DNA from: Leptospira montravelensis | GTDB lineage: Bacteria > Spirochaetota > Leptospiria > Leptospirales > Leptospiraceae | DNA: 64,000 bases | Reading direction: 5' to 3' | NCBI RefSeq assembly: GCF_004770045.1 | Contig: NZ_RQFO01000017.1 | Coordinates: forward strand, 744,001 to 808,000 | In this document: positions 47,403 through 55,261 of the stretch, piece by piece | How the letters are laid out: every line of letters begins with the position of its first letter | Position numbering within the stretch: position 1 is the first letter of the stretch | The notes under the pieces: generated by a model | Told to the model about the DNA's origin: nothing | Seen by the model: only the letters and a program-made list of their open reading frames with translations | Database searches by the model: none | Translations under genes and position numbers: made by a program

Positions 47403-47657
47403 ATGAATTACAAATCGGGAATACTTTTAGGTGCAGCATTGGCTGGACTTACTTTTACATCTTGTATGAGCGCTAAAACCCAAGTTGCGGAAAAAGCGGA
47501 AGGTGAATGCCACGGAATCAATGCCTGCAAAGGACAGGGAGATTGCGGAGGAAAAGGACATGCGTGTTCAGGTAAAAATGCATGCAAAGGACAAGGTTGG
47601 AAAGGTACTTCCGAAAAAGAATGTGCAGAGAAAGGTGGAAAGTTCATTAAATCGTAA
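47403..47657 (+). CDS. bufA: Bufferin-type Cys-rich precursor peptide (BufA2-like, DUF2282-type)
   Basis: The 84-residue product has an N-terminal export signal (GILLGAALAGLTFTSC) and a mature part with six cysteines in two similar blocks: CHGINACKGQGDCGG (residues 36-50) and CSGKNACKGQGW (55-66), plus Cys74. Such precursors are modified by DUF692 (MNIO) enzymes at cysteine, giving copper-binding products. The first Cys (21) also looks like a lipobox. AGGAG fits ATG 47403 (6-base spacing) rather than ATG 47397. It heads an operon with DUF692 and DUF2063 genes, behind a candidate ECF promoter. Confidence 0.85.
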   Translation: MNYKSGILLGAALAGLTFTSCMSAKTQVAEKAEGECHGINACKGQGDCGGKGHACSGKNACKGQGWKGTSEKECAEKGGKFIKS

Positions 47658-47662
47658 TACCT

Positions 47663-48523
47663 TTGAACAATAAAACTCCCAAATTTGGTGTTGGTCTCAG
47701 ACGAGAACATTATCCTTATCTAATGGAGAAACCAAATACAGATATAGATTGGTTTGAAGTCATCAGTGAAAACTATATGAACACTGAAGGACGCCCTATG
47801 TCTGTATTGGAATCCATTCGAAAGGACTACCCAATCACATGCCACGGAGTTGGTATGTCTTTGGGAAGTTCCAATGAAATTGATCCAAAATACCTTAAAG
47901 ATTTAAAACTACTGATTGATAGAGTGGATCCATTTCTGGTATCGGATCATTTGGCTTGGAATCATTTCAATGGAAATAGATTACATGAGTTGATTCCTGT
48001 TCCATATCATGAAGAATCTCTAGAAGTCATAGCAAACCATATTGATCAAGTGCAGAATGAACTACAAAGACAGATTGCAGTAGAAAATATATCAGCCTAC
48101 TTCCAATATACGTCTTCTACGATGAACGAATGTGAGTTTTTAAGTCTACTAACTCAAAAGACAGGTTGTTTAATTCTTCTGGACATAAATAATATTTATG
48201 TAAATGCCAAAAACTTTCAATTCAATCCAATTGATTTTATCAAAACGATTCCTAAAAAAAGTATAACCCAGATTCATTTGGCTGGTTTTACAGATATGGG
48301 AAATTTCCTATTCGATACACATGCAGAGCCAGTACATTCAGAAGTATGGAATTTATTGGAAACATCGTTAGAATATATTCCAGAAAATGTTCCAATCATG
48401 ATTGAATGGGACGAAAATGTTCCTGAGTTTCATAAACTGGAGACAGAACTAAACAAAGCACGAAAAATCATGAATAAAAAGGCTAAAAATGAAACTAAAG
48501 AACCTTCAGAATTTATATTCTGA
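47663..48523 (+). CDS. bufB: DUF692/MNIO-family maturase (BufB-like)
   Basis: MNIO enzymes are multinuclear non-haem iron oxygenases that modify cysteines in ribosomal peptides. The 286-residue TIM barrel begins GVGLRREHYPYL and has likely iron ligands His61 (CHGVG), Asp95/His96 (VSDHLAW), Glu141 (VENISAYF), Asp174/Asn177 (LDINNIYVNA), His205 (QIHLAGF), Asp218-His220 and Glu248. Its start is an unusual TTG 6 bp after the bufA stop without a clear ribosome-binding site, so translation is probably coupled. It overlaps bufC by 35 bases. Confidence 0.88.
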   Translation: MNNKTPKFGVGLRREHYPYLMEKPNTDIDWFEVISENYMNTEGRPMSVLESIRKDYPITCHGVGMSLGSSNEIDPKYLKDLKLLIDRVDPFLVSDHLAWNHFNGNRLHELIPVPYHEESLEVIANHIDQVQNELQRQIAVENISAYFQYTSSTMNECEFLSLLTQKTGCLILLDINNIYVNAKNFQFNPIDFIKTIPKKSITQIHLAGFTDMGNFLFDTHAEPVHSEVWNLLETSLEYIPENVPIMIEWDENVPEFHKLETELNKARKIMNKKAKNETKEPSEFIF

Positions 48524-49253
48524 CTGCATTTTATCCAATCACGATATTCCCTTTCAAAATCAAATCATTGCTTGCGGAAATTTATCTTTGGAAGAAGCTA
48601 CATCCGTTTATAAGCAAGCCTACTTTTTTCGTATGAAAGATACCATGTTCGACAATTTCCAGGCCGTCAATTTTGTATTAGGTGATACTTTATTTGATTT
48701 CGCAATTGAAAAATATATAAATCAAAACTATCATAAGTCTTATGATTTATCTAACTACGGAGGACATTTTCCTAATTTTCTCTTGGAAACCTATCCTGAA
48801 TTTCCTTATTTAAAAAATTTGGCTGAATTTGAAATACAATTTACAGACAGTTTTCATAAAAAAGAACACATTAGTTTTGATCTTTCTAGTCTCCAAAATG
48901 AAACCGATTTGGAAAATTCCGTTTTCGAATTTGGAGAAACAGTAAAACTTATTCAAAATCAATTTTCGATTTATTCCATTTGGAAAAATAGAAAGTCAAA
49001 TCTGCAGCCAGATATTTCCAAAATCGAAAATCAAGAATTTCTACTTTTATACAAACAAAATTCAAATATTTATGTACTTACACTAGAACCTTTTGAATTT
49101 TATTTTATAGAATTACTACTTAATGGTGAAACCATTAACGATTCATTGAAAAAAATTGGTGAAAATTTCCAATTGAATCCTGAAATCATATCCAACCTTT
49201 TTGGAAAAATAGCAAGTTCAGGAATCATTAAGAACATTTTTATAAAAACATAA
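48489..49253 (+). CDS. bufC: DUF2063-family partner protein (BufC-like)
   Basis: The 254-residue product has the DUF2063 N-terminal pattern (LSLEEATSVYKQAYFFRMKD, FQAVNFVLGDTLFDFAIEKY, in parts) and a divergent C-terminal half with a winged-helix-like end (LLLNGETINDSLKKIGENF). DUF2063 proteins bind the precursor leader and bring it to the MNIO enzyme. It overlaps bufB by 35 bases and is the last gene of the operon; no DoxX (BufD) gene follows. The convergent small membrane protein begins 6 bp later. Confidence 0.82.
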   Translation: MKLKNLQNLYSDCILSNHDIPFQNQIIACGNLSLEEATSVYKQAYFFRMKDTMFDNFQAVNFVLGDTLFDFAIEKYINQNYHKSYDLSNYGGHFPNFLLETYPEFPYLKNLAEFEIQFTDSFHKKEHISFDLSSLQNETDLENSVFEFGETVKLIQNQFSIYSIWKNRKSNLQPDISKIENQEFLLLYKQNSNIYVLTLEPFEFYFIELLLNGETINDSLKKIGENFQLNPEIISNLFGKIASSGIIKNIFIKT

Positions 49254-49259
49254 AATCCA

Positions 49260-49637
49260 TCAAATAAAAGAACCTAACTTAATTTTAGGCCATACTCCAA
49301 ACCATGTATGGTAATAGAGCATATAAATTCCAAAAGAAATACCGCATAAAATAAGAAAGACGGCTGTTTTTCGAAAGACTAAAAGGTTCCCCATCTCGAC
49401 GGTCATTTTCAAAACGATCTTAGTAAGTCTATCAATGATAGAGAACAAAAAGAAAAAAAGCAACAGGATCACAGCCATACCAATCAAAGTCACGATAGGT
49501 TTTTCATACATACTTGTAAGACCCAATACTCGTCCATTGATTGTTGTTACAATCAAATCCACTGCAAGTATACAAATTAAGCGAAAATAGAAACCTAAAA
49601 AACGATGAATGAGGGTTTGTTTCGATGAAGTCGACAT
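49260..49637 (-). CDS. Hypothetical small membrane protein
   Basis: The 125-residue product from ATG 49637 has four hydrophobic helices (FLGFYFRLICILAVDLIVTT, VTLIGMAVILLLFFFLFSII, VFLILCGISFGIYMLYY). The frame can extend to a TTG at 49664, which is less likely. No family was recognised. Its stop is 6 bp from the convergent bufC stop. A role in the bufferin pathway is possible only by position. Confidence 0.5.
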   Translation of the reverse strand: MSTSSKQTLIHRFLGFYFRLICILAVDLIVTTINGRVLGLTSMYEKPIVTLIGMAVILLLFFFLFSIIDRLTKIVLKMTVEMGNLLVFRKTAVFLILCGISFGIYMLYYHTWFGVWPKIKLGSFI

Positions 49638-49770
49638 GGAAAAAAATCTAGGGATCCTAATCAAGTTTGCAAGTATGATTTTTCAAAACCAGTGATCAGA
49701 TTAGAAATTTTTTATCATATAGATTTCAATTTCTAATCGAAGTGTTTTCAAAAATTCACTGTTTACTAAT

Positions 49771-49975
49771 CTAAATATGTATAACTTTTGGTATTGGTTC
49801 TATGGATGGTTCCATTTCTCCAATTCCTTTTTTCTTTTAAGATCGTATCACCTTTCTTAATTGGTAAGTTTATTTCTCCCTCTTATGGTGTGGAATAAAA
49901 TATAAAGGTTTTTGGTGTAATCCACTGTAAACCTAACCGCAAAAATGTTATCGATTTATTAATATCGAATATCAT
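49771..49975 (-). pseudogene. Decayed 3' fragment of an SH3-like lipoprotein gene
   Basis: The minus-strand frame encodes LQWITPKTFIFYSTP, a stop (TAA at 49885-49883), then NLPIKKGDTILKEKR, NWRNGTIHRT and YTYLD followed by its stop. It matches the C-terminal 55 residues of the gene at 45198-46037 at roughly 70% identity by eye. The upstream part is shifted in frame, with stops. It fills most of the gap between the small membrane protein and the next gene. Confidence 0.85.
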
Positions 49976-49987
49976 ACTTTGCCGATA

Positions 49988-51151
49988 ATGTTATTTTTGA
50001 TTCGTACGACTTGTCTTGTTTATTTCATTTGTATCCCTTTTTCTCTCTTCGCCGTGGAACCTACCAATGAATTACAAAAAGAAGAAAGTGAATCTAAACC
50101 AGCCGGCCAAAAAATCAGAGACCGAAGAATTCAGATTCAAAACGATTTTGTTGTTGAACCCTCTCCACAACCACCTCCCCCAAACCCTTCTAAAGAATTT
50201 TCTCTCAAAAATGAAAATGGTGCAAAATATGTTACCTTCTATCCTGGTGTCCAAGCAAACTTAAGTGATTTAAAGATCGTATCTTCTACTGGCGGAAGAG
50301 CAGTAATGATGGATGACCAACGGATGGACCAGAATCTAAATTTTCTATACGATCTAAAATCACCGGAATGGCAAATGGGAGAAAACTGGGGATTATTTAT
50401 TTTAAATCGAAATGTCAACTTTAGACAATCAAAACAAAAAATTACTGATGTAGTCGCAACCAATAGTTCAACAAGTGAAGATTCAGGTTCCTCAAATAAA
50501 TCTTCTCCTATCAAACAATATACTAACAAGGATTTGGGGACTGAAACATTCGGAAGTTATCACATGTTACTTCCTGCAATTTATTACGGTCAAAAAGGAA
50601 ACGATAAATTTCGTATCGGTTTAGGATTAGGGTATTCCAAAGTCAATATACAAGGGACTGCCGATTTCAATGACGGTAATGGATATTTTAATAACTTTTT
50701 AGTCTTTAGTTCCGGAAGTAACTTAGATGAAAAAATTGATAACATGGGAAAGTATTCCTTAATCAACAATGGAAATATAGATGCAGACCCATACCGCGCT
50801 TACTTATTGTCAAACCTGTCATCAGGCAATCATTTGGAAGCTCTTGGTCTTTACACACTTTTAAAAGGTGATGTCAATCCAAAGTCCATCGATCCGTTTT
50901 TAGCCTTGTTTTATTCACAACTCACCAGTAATAACTTAAATCCGCTGGAATTATACGCCCTACTCACTTTAGGAATTGGAAGAGTGAATTCTTCCTCCAA
51001 CCAAGCAAAAAGTTTTTATCTTTTTTGGGAAATACCCATTGGTGCGATCAATTGGAGACTAGGTATCGGTGGTCCCTTTTATACTCAAAATGGATATAAA
51101 ATTTCTCTCACAACCATTGAGATGTCCTTTTATACGCCCATAGAATTTTAG
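49988..51151 (+). CDS. Hypothetical outer-membrane-type exported protein
   Basis: From ATG 49988 the product has a signal peptide (IRTTCLVYFICIPFSLFA), a charged/Pro-rich linker (PSPQPPPPNPSKEF), and about 300 residues with beta-barrel-like alternation and Gly/Tyr/Asn content (DKFRIGLGLGYSKVNIQGTA, LFWEIPIGAINWRLGIGG). It ends in Glu-Phe. It may be an outer-membrane barrel of an unnamed leptospiral family. The longer TTG start at 49979 is unlikely because it lies in the edge of the pseudogene. Confidence 0.6.
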   Translation: MLFLIRTTCLVYFICIPFSLFAVEPTNELQKEESESKPAGQKIRDRRIQIQNDFVVEPSPQPPPPNPSKEFSLKNENGAKYVTFYPGVQANLSDLKIVSSTGGRAVMMDDQRMDQNLNFLYDLKSPEWQMGENWGLFILNRNVNFRQSKQKITDVVATNSSTSEDSGSSNKSSPIKQYTNKDLGTETFGSYHMLLPAIYYGQKGNDKFRIGLGLGYSKVNIQGTADFNDGNGYFNNFLVFSSGSNLDEKIDNMGKYSLINNGNIDADPYRAYLLSNLSSGNHLEALGLYTLLKGDVNPKSIDPFLALFYSQLTSNNLNPLELYALLTLGIGRVNSSSNQAKSFYLFWEIPIGAINWRLGIGGPFYTQNGYKISLTTIEMSFYTPIEF

Positions 51152-51274
51152 ATTTTGTAAGTAATAGTGGTTTGAGCAGAAGTTGTCAATTTATTTGTTA
51201 GGTGTATTTTATAAGGAATAAAACACCGTTTAACACCGTGCTTTCGGATCTCACTAAACAGCCACTTTTTAAAA

Positions 51275-51757
51275 TCATTTCATGACTGGAATATAAATCA
51301 TCTCTTCAGAACTCGTATCATTATTTTTATATTTGTCTCCCAACACTTCAAAATGAGGACGTTGGTCCAACATATATCCCGACTTAGGAAACCATTCCTG
51401 AAATATTGTTTGGTAAAAAGGGCCTGCCTGGCTTGGTAAACCTTGGTACAAAAATCGAACATAAAGTCCTTTGGGAATTTTTATGATTTCTAAACCATCG
51501 CCGATGATAGGTTCTTCACTCACTTCCACTCCGGCCCATTTCATAAACCGATTTGATGGATTAAAACTTTGAAAATAATCAGAAGGGTAAATCGACATGG
51601 AAATCAAATTGTTATCCAATCGATTGGATATGGATTTTAGTTTTGGCATAAATGTTTGCCACAATGTTTGTGTTTGATTTTCTAAAAGAGAAATTTCTAA
51701 TTTCCTACCTACAATTATTTTTTGATTAACTTCTATTATTTCTGAATCCATAAGCAT
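51275..51757 (-). CDS. GyrI-like/AraC effector-binding-domain protein
   Basis: The 160-residue protein resembles the GyrI-like small-molecule-binding domain (VGRKLEISLLENQTQTLWQT, MKWAGVEVSEEPIIGDGLEI, IPKGLYVRFLYQGLP, FQEWFPKSGYMLDQRPHFEV). It is a free-standing domain without a helix-turn-helix. Such proteins bind hydrophobic ligands or enzymes. Starts at 51757 or 51751 are both ATG. It lies 55 bp downstream of the AraC gene on the same strand and may be cotranscribed with it. Confidence 0.8.
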   Translation of the reverse strand: MLMDSEIIEVNQKIIVGRKLEISLLENQTQTLWQTFMPKLKSISNRLDNNLISMSIYPSDYFQSFNPSNRFMKWAGVEVSEEPIIGDGLEIIKIPKGLYVRFLYQGLPSQAGPFYQTIFQEWFPKSGYMLDQRPHFEVLGDKYKNNDTSSEEMIYIPVMK

Positions 51758-51812
51758 AACATAAAATGATAACTTAAATTTTGCAATTTTTTATTGCTAA
51801 ATTTATAAATTA

Positions 51813-52709
51813 CTACACTTTCATCTCTCTTAATTGTTTTGCGTCACGAGCAGGAGAGGCTCCAAAAAATCGTGAATATTCCCTATTGAATTGCGATGTA
51901 CTTTCGTAACCTACATCTAACGCTGCATCAGTGACCGAATAACCACTATAGGTTAAAAGTTTTCTTGCTTCCAGGAGTCGCAATTGTTTTTGAAATTGAA
52001 TCGGACTTAGGCCAGTTATGGATTTAAATTGTCTATGAAAGGTAGTGATTCCCATACAAGCTCGATTTGCCAATTGGTCTATTTCAAAACTATCTGTAAA
52101 ATTTTGTCTAACCCATTGGATGGCTTGGTGAATGCTCGATCCTTTTTGATGGGAATGAAATAATTGCCTGAGCCGCCAACCTTCTGGTCCAATCAACACA
52201 TGGTATAAAATTTCTCTTTCGTAGACAGGGGCTAATGCTCTGATATGTTCCGGTGTTTTCATTAACCGTAACATTCGTAACCAAGCTTCTAAAAAAGGAA
52301 GGGTAGCAGGACAGGCAGAAAATTCCTGATTATTTTTGTTAGCTTCGCTATTGTGCGGAGTATCTTTTAACAAATCCAATAACACTTTTTGATCCAACTG
52401 GATCGCAACAGACAAATATGGTGAACCATTGGCAGCTTGCCTTACGTAACCCGTTGCAGGCATTTCTGTGGGAATGACAAAATAAGAAGGCCCTTCCAAA
52501 TGAACCACCTGTGTGCCAATCGAAATAGTTTTACCACCTTGGACAACTAGACCAATTAACGGTTCATAGACGGCCGCTAGTTGGTGTGTCGGAACTTCCC
52601 CTTGGATCATTAGCACACGCGGAAGCCCTGTTTTTGTAGGTTCCGTTGTGGCAGCTTGGCAAAGTCCCACAATTTCATTTAGTATTTTCTGCACTACCCA
52701 TCCTAACAC
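51813..52709 (-). CDS. AraC-family transcriptional regulator
   Basis: The 298-residue protein has an AraC_N-type ligand domain (VPTHQLAAVYEPLIGLVVQG, FVIPTEMPATGYVRQA) and a C-terminal helix-turn-helix pair (IDQLANRACMGITTFHRQFK, VTDAALDVGYESTSQFNREY). It is divergent from an SDR oxidoreductase gene, a usual regulator-target arrangement. The 251-bp gap holds a TTAGCC/TTAGG-rich region but no dyad clear enough to name. Confidence 0.9.
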   Translation of the reverse strand: MLGWVVQKILNEIVGLCQAATTEPTKTGLPRVLMIQGEVPTHQLAAVYEPLIGLVVQGGKTISIGTQVVHLEGPSYFVIPTEMPATGYVRQAANGSPYLSVAIQLDQKVLLDLLKDTPHNSEANKNNQEFSACPATLPFLEAWLRMLRLMKTPEHIRALAPVYEREILYHVLIGPEGWRLRQLFHSHQKGSSIHQAIQWVRQNFTDSFEIDQLANRACMGITTFHRQFKSITGLSPIQFQKQLRLLEARKLLTYSGYSVTDAALDVGYESTSQFNREYSRFFGASPARDAKQLREMKV

Positions 52710-52960
52710 ATTATATTTTTTTAGGCACTTATTTCTTCATAAAAAGCGATTTTTAGCCTAATTTTTAAACCAAAAAATTTAGAAAGGTAGTTTTAGGCAA
52801 TTATTTGGCAAAATCGGATCTTGTTACGAAACTTCCCTTCGGTTATATTACTTATCATAAAACTTACAAACAATGAAGTCTTGTTTCCATGAGAAGGAAC
52901 CAAATTCTTTTATCACATCACAAGTGTTTATTGGTATGAAGTTTACAAAAGGAGTTTATT

Positions 52961-53716
52961 ATGAAAATAGCAATCATCACTGGTGGTAGCAATGGAATTG
53001 GGAAAGCAACAGCTCTTGAACTTGGCAAACGAGGAATCAGTGTGATCCTTACTTACAATTCTTATAGGGACCGAGCGGAAGAAGTAGTCAAAGAAATTGA
53101 AAAGAACAAGGGAATTCGGGCCATTGCTTTGAAGTTAGATCTAACTAAAAAGGAAACCTTTCCCATGTTTGTTGATGAAGTAAAAAACAAACTTAAAAAT
53201 ATTTGGAACCGGTCCAGTTTTGATTACCTTGTCAACAACGGTGGGATTGGTGGACCAATGGCATTTACAGATTTAACCGAAGAATACTTTGAACAAATTT
53301 TAAATACCAACTACAAAGGTCCTATCTTTTTAACGCAAAAGTTAATTGGGCTTATGGAAGAGGGAGGTGCAATTGTCAACACTTCGAGTTCTTCTAGCAC
53401 AAAAGCCTTTGTTGGTTATTCCATTTACGGATCTTTAAAAGCTGCTTTGTCCACTTGGACTCGTTACTTAGCAAACGAACTAGCACCACGCAAAATTCGT
53501 GTGAATGCAGTATCACCTGGCCCCACACATAGTAACTTTGGCGATGGAGTATTTGATAAATATCCAGAATACATCAAACCGTTAGCTGACCAAACTGCCT
53601 TCGGACGCATTGGGCTTCCCGAAGATATTGGGAAGGTCATTGTCAATTTTCTATCTGATGACTTTGGATGGGTGACTGCACAAGACATTGAAGTTTCGGG
53701 AGGACATTTACTTTAA
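52961..53716 (+). CDS. Short-chain dehydrogenase/reductase
   Basis: The 251-residue protein is a classical SDR: TGGSNGIGKA at residues 7-16, NNGG at 92-95, Ser near 143-146, and Tyr156-x3-Lys160 in YSIYGSLKAAL, followed by RVNAVSPGPTHS. It reduces or oxidises an unknown carbonyl/alcohol with NAD(P). AAAGGAG precedes ATG 52961. The divergent AraC regulator probably controls it. Confidence 0.92.
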   Translation: MKIAIITGGSNGIGKATALELGKRGISVILTYNSYRDRAEEVVKEIEKNKGIRAIALKLDLTKKETFPMFVDEVKNKLKNIWNRSSFDYLVNNGGIGGPMAFTDLTEEYFEQILNTNYKGPIFLTQKLIGLMEEGGAIVNTSSSSSTKAFVGYSIYGSLKAALSTWTRYLANELAPRKIRVNAVSPGPTHSNFGDGVFDKYPEYIKPLADQTAFGRIGLPEDIGKVIVNFLSDDFGWVTAQDIEVSGGHLL

Positions 53717-53748
53717 TACGATTAGAACATAATCACAACGACTATCAA

Positions 53749-53775
53749 GAGTGGATTTCCAATTTGGGTCCACTC
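53749..53775. terminator. Weak hairpin after the SDR gene
   Basis: GAGTGGA (53749-53755) and TCCACTC (53769-53775) form a 7-bp stem with a 13-base loop. The following sequence (ATTTGAATTTC) is only weakly T-rich. Confidence 0.35.
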
Positions 53776-53846
53776 ATTTGAATTTCAATCTTTTGCTTCC
53801 ATTCTCTCATTCGAAATTGGTTTTCTTTCATTGCGTATTTTATTAA

Positions 53847-53978
53847 TGGGGCGTTCCCAATCTAATGCAAAAAAACACTACCTATAAAAATGGGCCAGGC
53901 TCCTCCGGGGTGCGCTTACGCTCCCGTCCCCCGCCATCTAACGATGTCAGGTGACCAAGCCCTCCGTATCCTTAACGC
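53847..53978. repeat. Structured dispersed repeat, copy 2
   Basis: This element starts TGGGGCGTTCCCAATC and ends CGTATCCTTAACGC; its terminal GCGTT and AACGC are complementary. The right part (CAGGCTCCTCCGGGGTGCGC, CATC-TAAC-GATG, AGGTGACCA) is about 90% identical to copy 3 at 56695-56827, whereas about 45 bases near the left end are different. Open frames in this stretch are not genes. Copies 2 and 3 lie in the same orientation around three genes. Confidence 0.85.
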
Positions 53979-54088
53979 AAAAACAATACAAATTGAATTT
54001 AAAAAATAAATCTCTTGATGAAAATTTAGAATCTGTTCTCTCAATAAGATACCTTTGGTATTTCTTTGGTGAAAAAGGGGACAATTTA

Positions 54089-54652
54089 ATGAGAAAACTA
54101 ATTATGTGGAATGTGATCACATTAGATGGCTACTTCGAAGGGGAAACAAACTGGGATTTAAGTTTTCATGGACTTGTTTGGGGAAAAGAACTCGAAGAGT
54201 TTAGCCTCACCCAACTTCGCTCTGCCGACATACTTGTGTTTGGTGCAAAAACCTACCAAGGTATGGCCGATTATTGGACGAACGCTCCCGAAAACGAAGG
54301 AGAAGTTGCCAAATTTATGAATGAAATTCCCAAACTTGCCTGCTCCACTACTCTTAGTTCTGCCACCTGGAAAAATACCACCATCACTAAAGATGCTGTG
54401 AGCGAAGTTACTAAATTAAAAAAAGAAGGTAGCGGCGATATGTTTGTCTTTGGAAGTGGGATCCTTTCCACATCACTGATGAAAGCAGGATTATTTGATG
54501 AATTTCGTATCTGTATAGCGCCTGTATTTTTAGGAAAAGGAAGGCGACTTTTTCTAAACGAAATTCCAAACAAAGAATTGAAACTCACCGAAACAAAACC
54601 ACTTTCGACTGGTGGTGTAGTTCTTAGTTATGTACCAAAGGAACAAACATAA
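54089..54652 (+). CDS. Dihydrofolate-reductase-fold (RibD C-terminal type) protein
   Basis: The 187-residue protein has the RibD_C/DHFR-like pattern: LIMWNVITLDGYFEGETNWD at the N-terminus, LVFGAKTYQGMADYW, a middle of GDMFVFGSGILSTSLMKAGL, and PVFLGKGRRLFLNE. It is a stand-alone reductase of unknown substrate. The frame stays open to 53951 inside the repeat element, but AGGGGA before ATG 54089 and the conserved N-terminus fix the start. It is followed after 36 bp by a DUF1579 gene. Confidence 0.85.
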   Translation: MRKLIMWNVITLDGYFEGETNWDLSFHGLVWGKELEEFSLTQLRSADILVFGAKTYQGMADYWTNAPENEGEVAKFMNEIPKLACSTTLSSATWKNTTITKDAVSEVTKLKKEGSGDMFVFGSGILSTSLMKAGLFDEFRICIAPVFLGKGRRLFLNEIPNKELKLTETKPLSTGGVVLSYVPKEQT

Positions 54653-54688
54653 ACTCATAAATTTTATGAACGATAAGGAAAGTTTTCT

Positions 54689-55189
54689 ATGACAACAAAC
54701 AAATTCGAAGAATCCCTGAAAGAAGGACCTCACAACCAATTACAACAACTCCTTGGTCACTGGTCTGGAAAAACCAAAACTTGGTTCGAAAAAGATGTAC
54801 TGTCTGACGAATCCGATGCAGAGGCAACCATCACCAGTTTGTTAGATGGTAGATTCATATCCATCGATTATCACAGTAGTTTGGATGGGAAACCATTCGT
54901 TGGTAAAATGATTCTTGGATTTGATATCCCTTACCAAAGATTTACAAGTTCCTGGATTGATAGTTTTCATATGGGATCACAAATTATGTTATCAAGTGGA
55001 GAAAGTAAGGGTAAGGGATTTTCTGTCTTAGGTTCTTATGGCAATCCTGAATATGGAGATAAACTTTGGGGTTGGAGAACAGAGATTCAGTTCCTCAGTG
55101 AAAAAGAATTTTCTCTAACTGCTTTTAACATCTCTCCCGAAGGCGAAGAAGCAAAAGCCACAGAAACAATTTACAAAAGAGTGGGTTAA
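54689..55189 (+). CDS. DUF1579-family protein
   Basis: The 166-residue protein matches the DUF1579 pattern: GPHNQLQQLLGHWSGKTKTW at the start, DGRFISIDYHSSLDGKPFVG, and GFDIPYQRFTSSWIDSFHMG. Such proteins have a lipocalin-like barrel with unknown ligand. A GATAAGGAAAG precedes ATG 54689. It is probably cotranscribed with the DHFR-like gene. Confidence 0.85.
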   Translation: MTTNKFEESLKEGPHNQLQQLLGHWSGKTKTWFEKDVLSDESDAEATITSLLDGRFISIDYHSSLDGKPFVGKMILGFDIPYQRFTSSWIDSFHMGSQIMLSSGESKGKGFSVLGSYGNPEYGDKLWGWRTEIQFLSEKEFSLTAFNISPEGEEAKATETIYKRVG

Positions 55190-55261
55190 CCTTTGACTAG
55201 TGAGTAATTTCAAAAATGAAAATTGATCCATTATTGAATTCAAATACAGATCTATTTTTTA

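Noticed and set aside
49883..49885. Sequencing error creating the stop in the SH3-like fragment
   Set aside because: Besides the in-frame TAA, the upstream part is frameshifted with more stops and no start or signal peptide, so decay is the simpler reading.
53951..54088. N-terminal extension of the DHFR-like protein
   Set aside because: The extension starts inside repeat copy 2, and the ribosome-binding site and conserved N-terminus point to ATG 54089.
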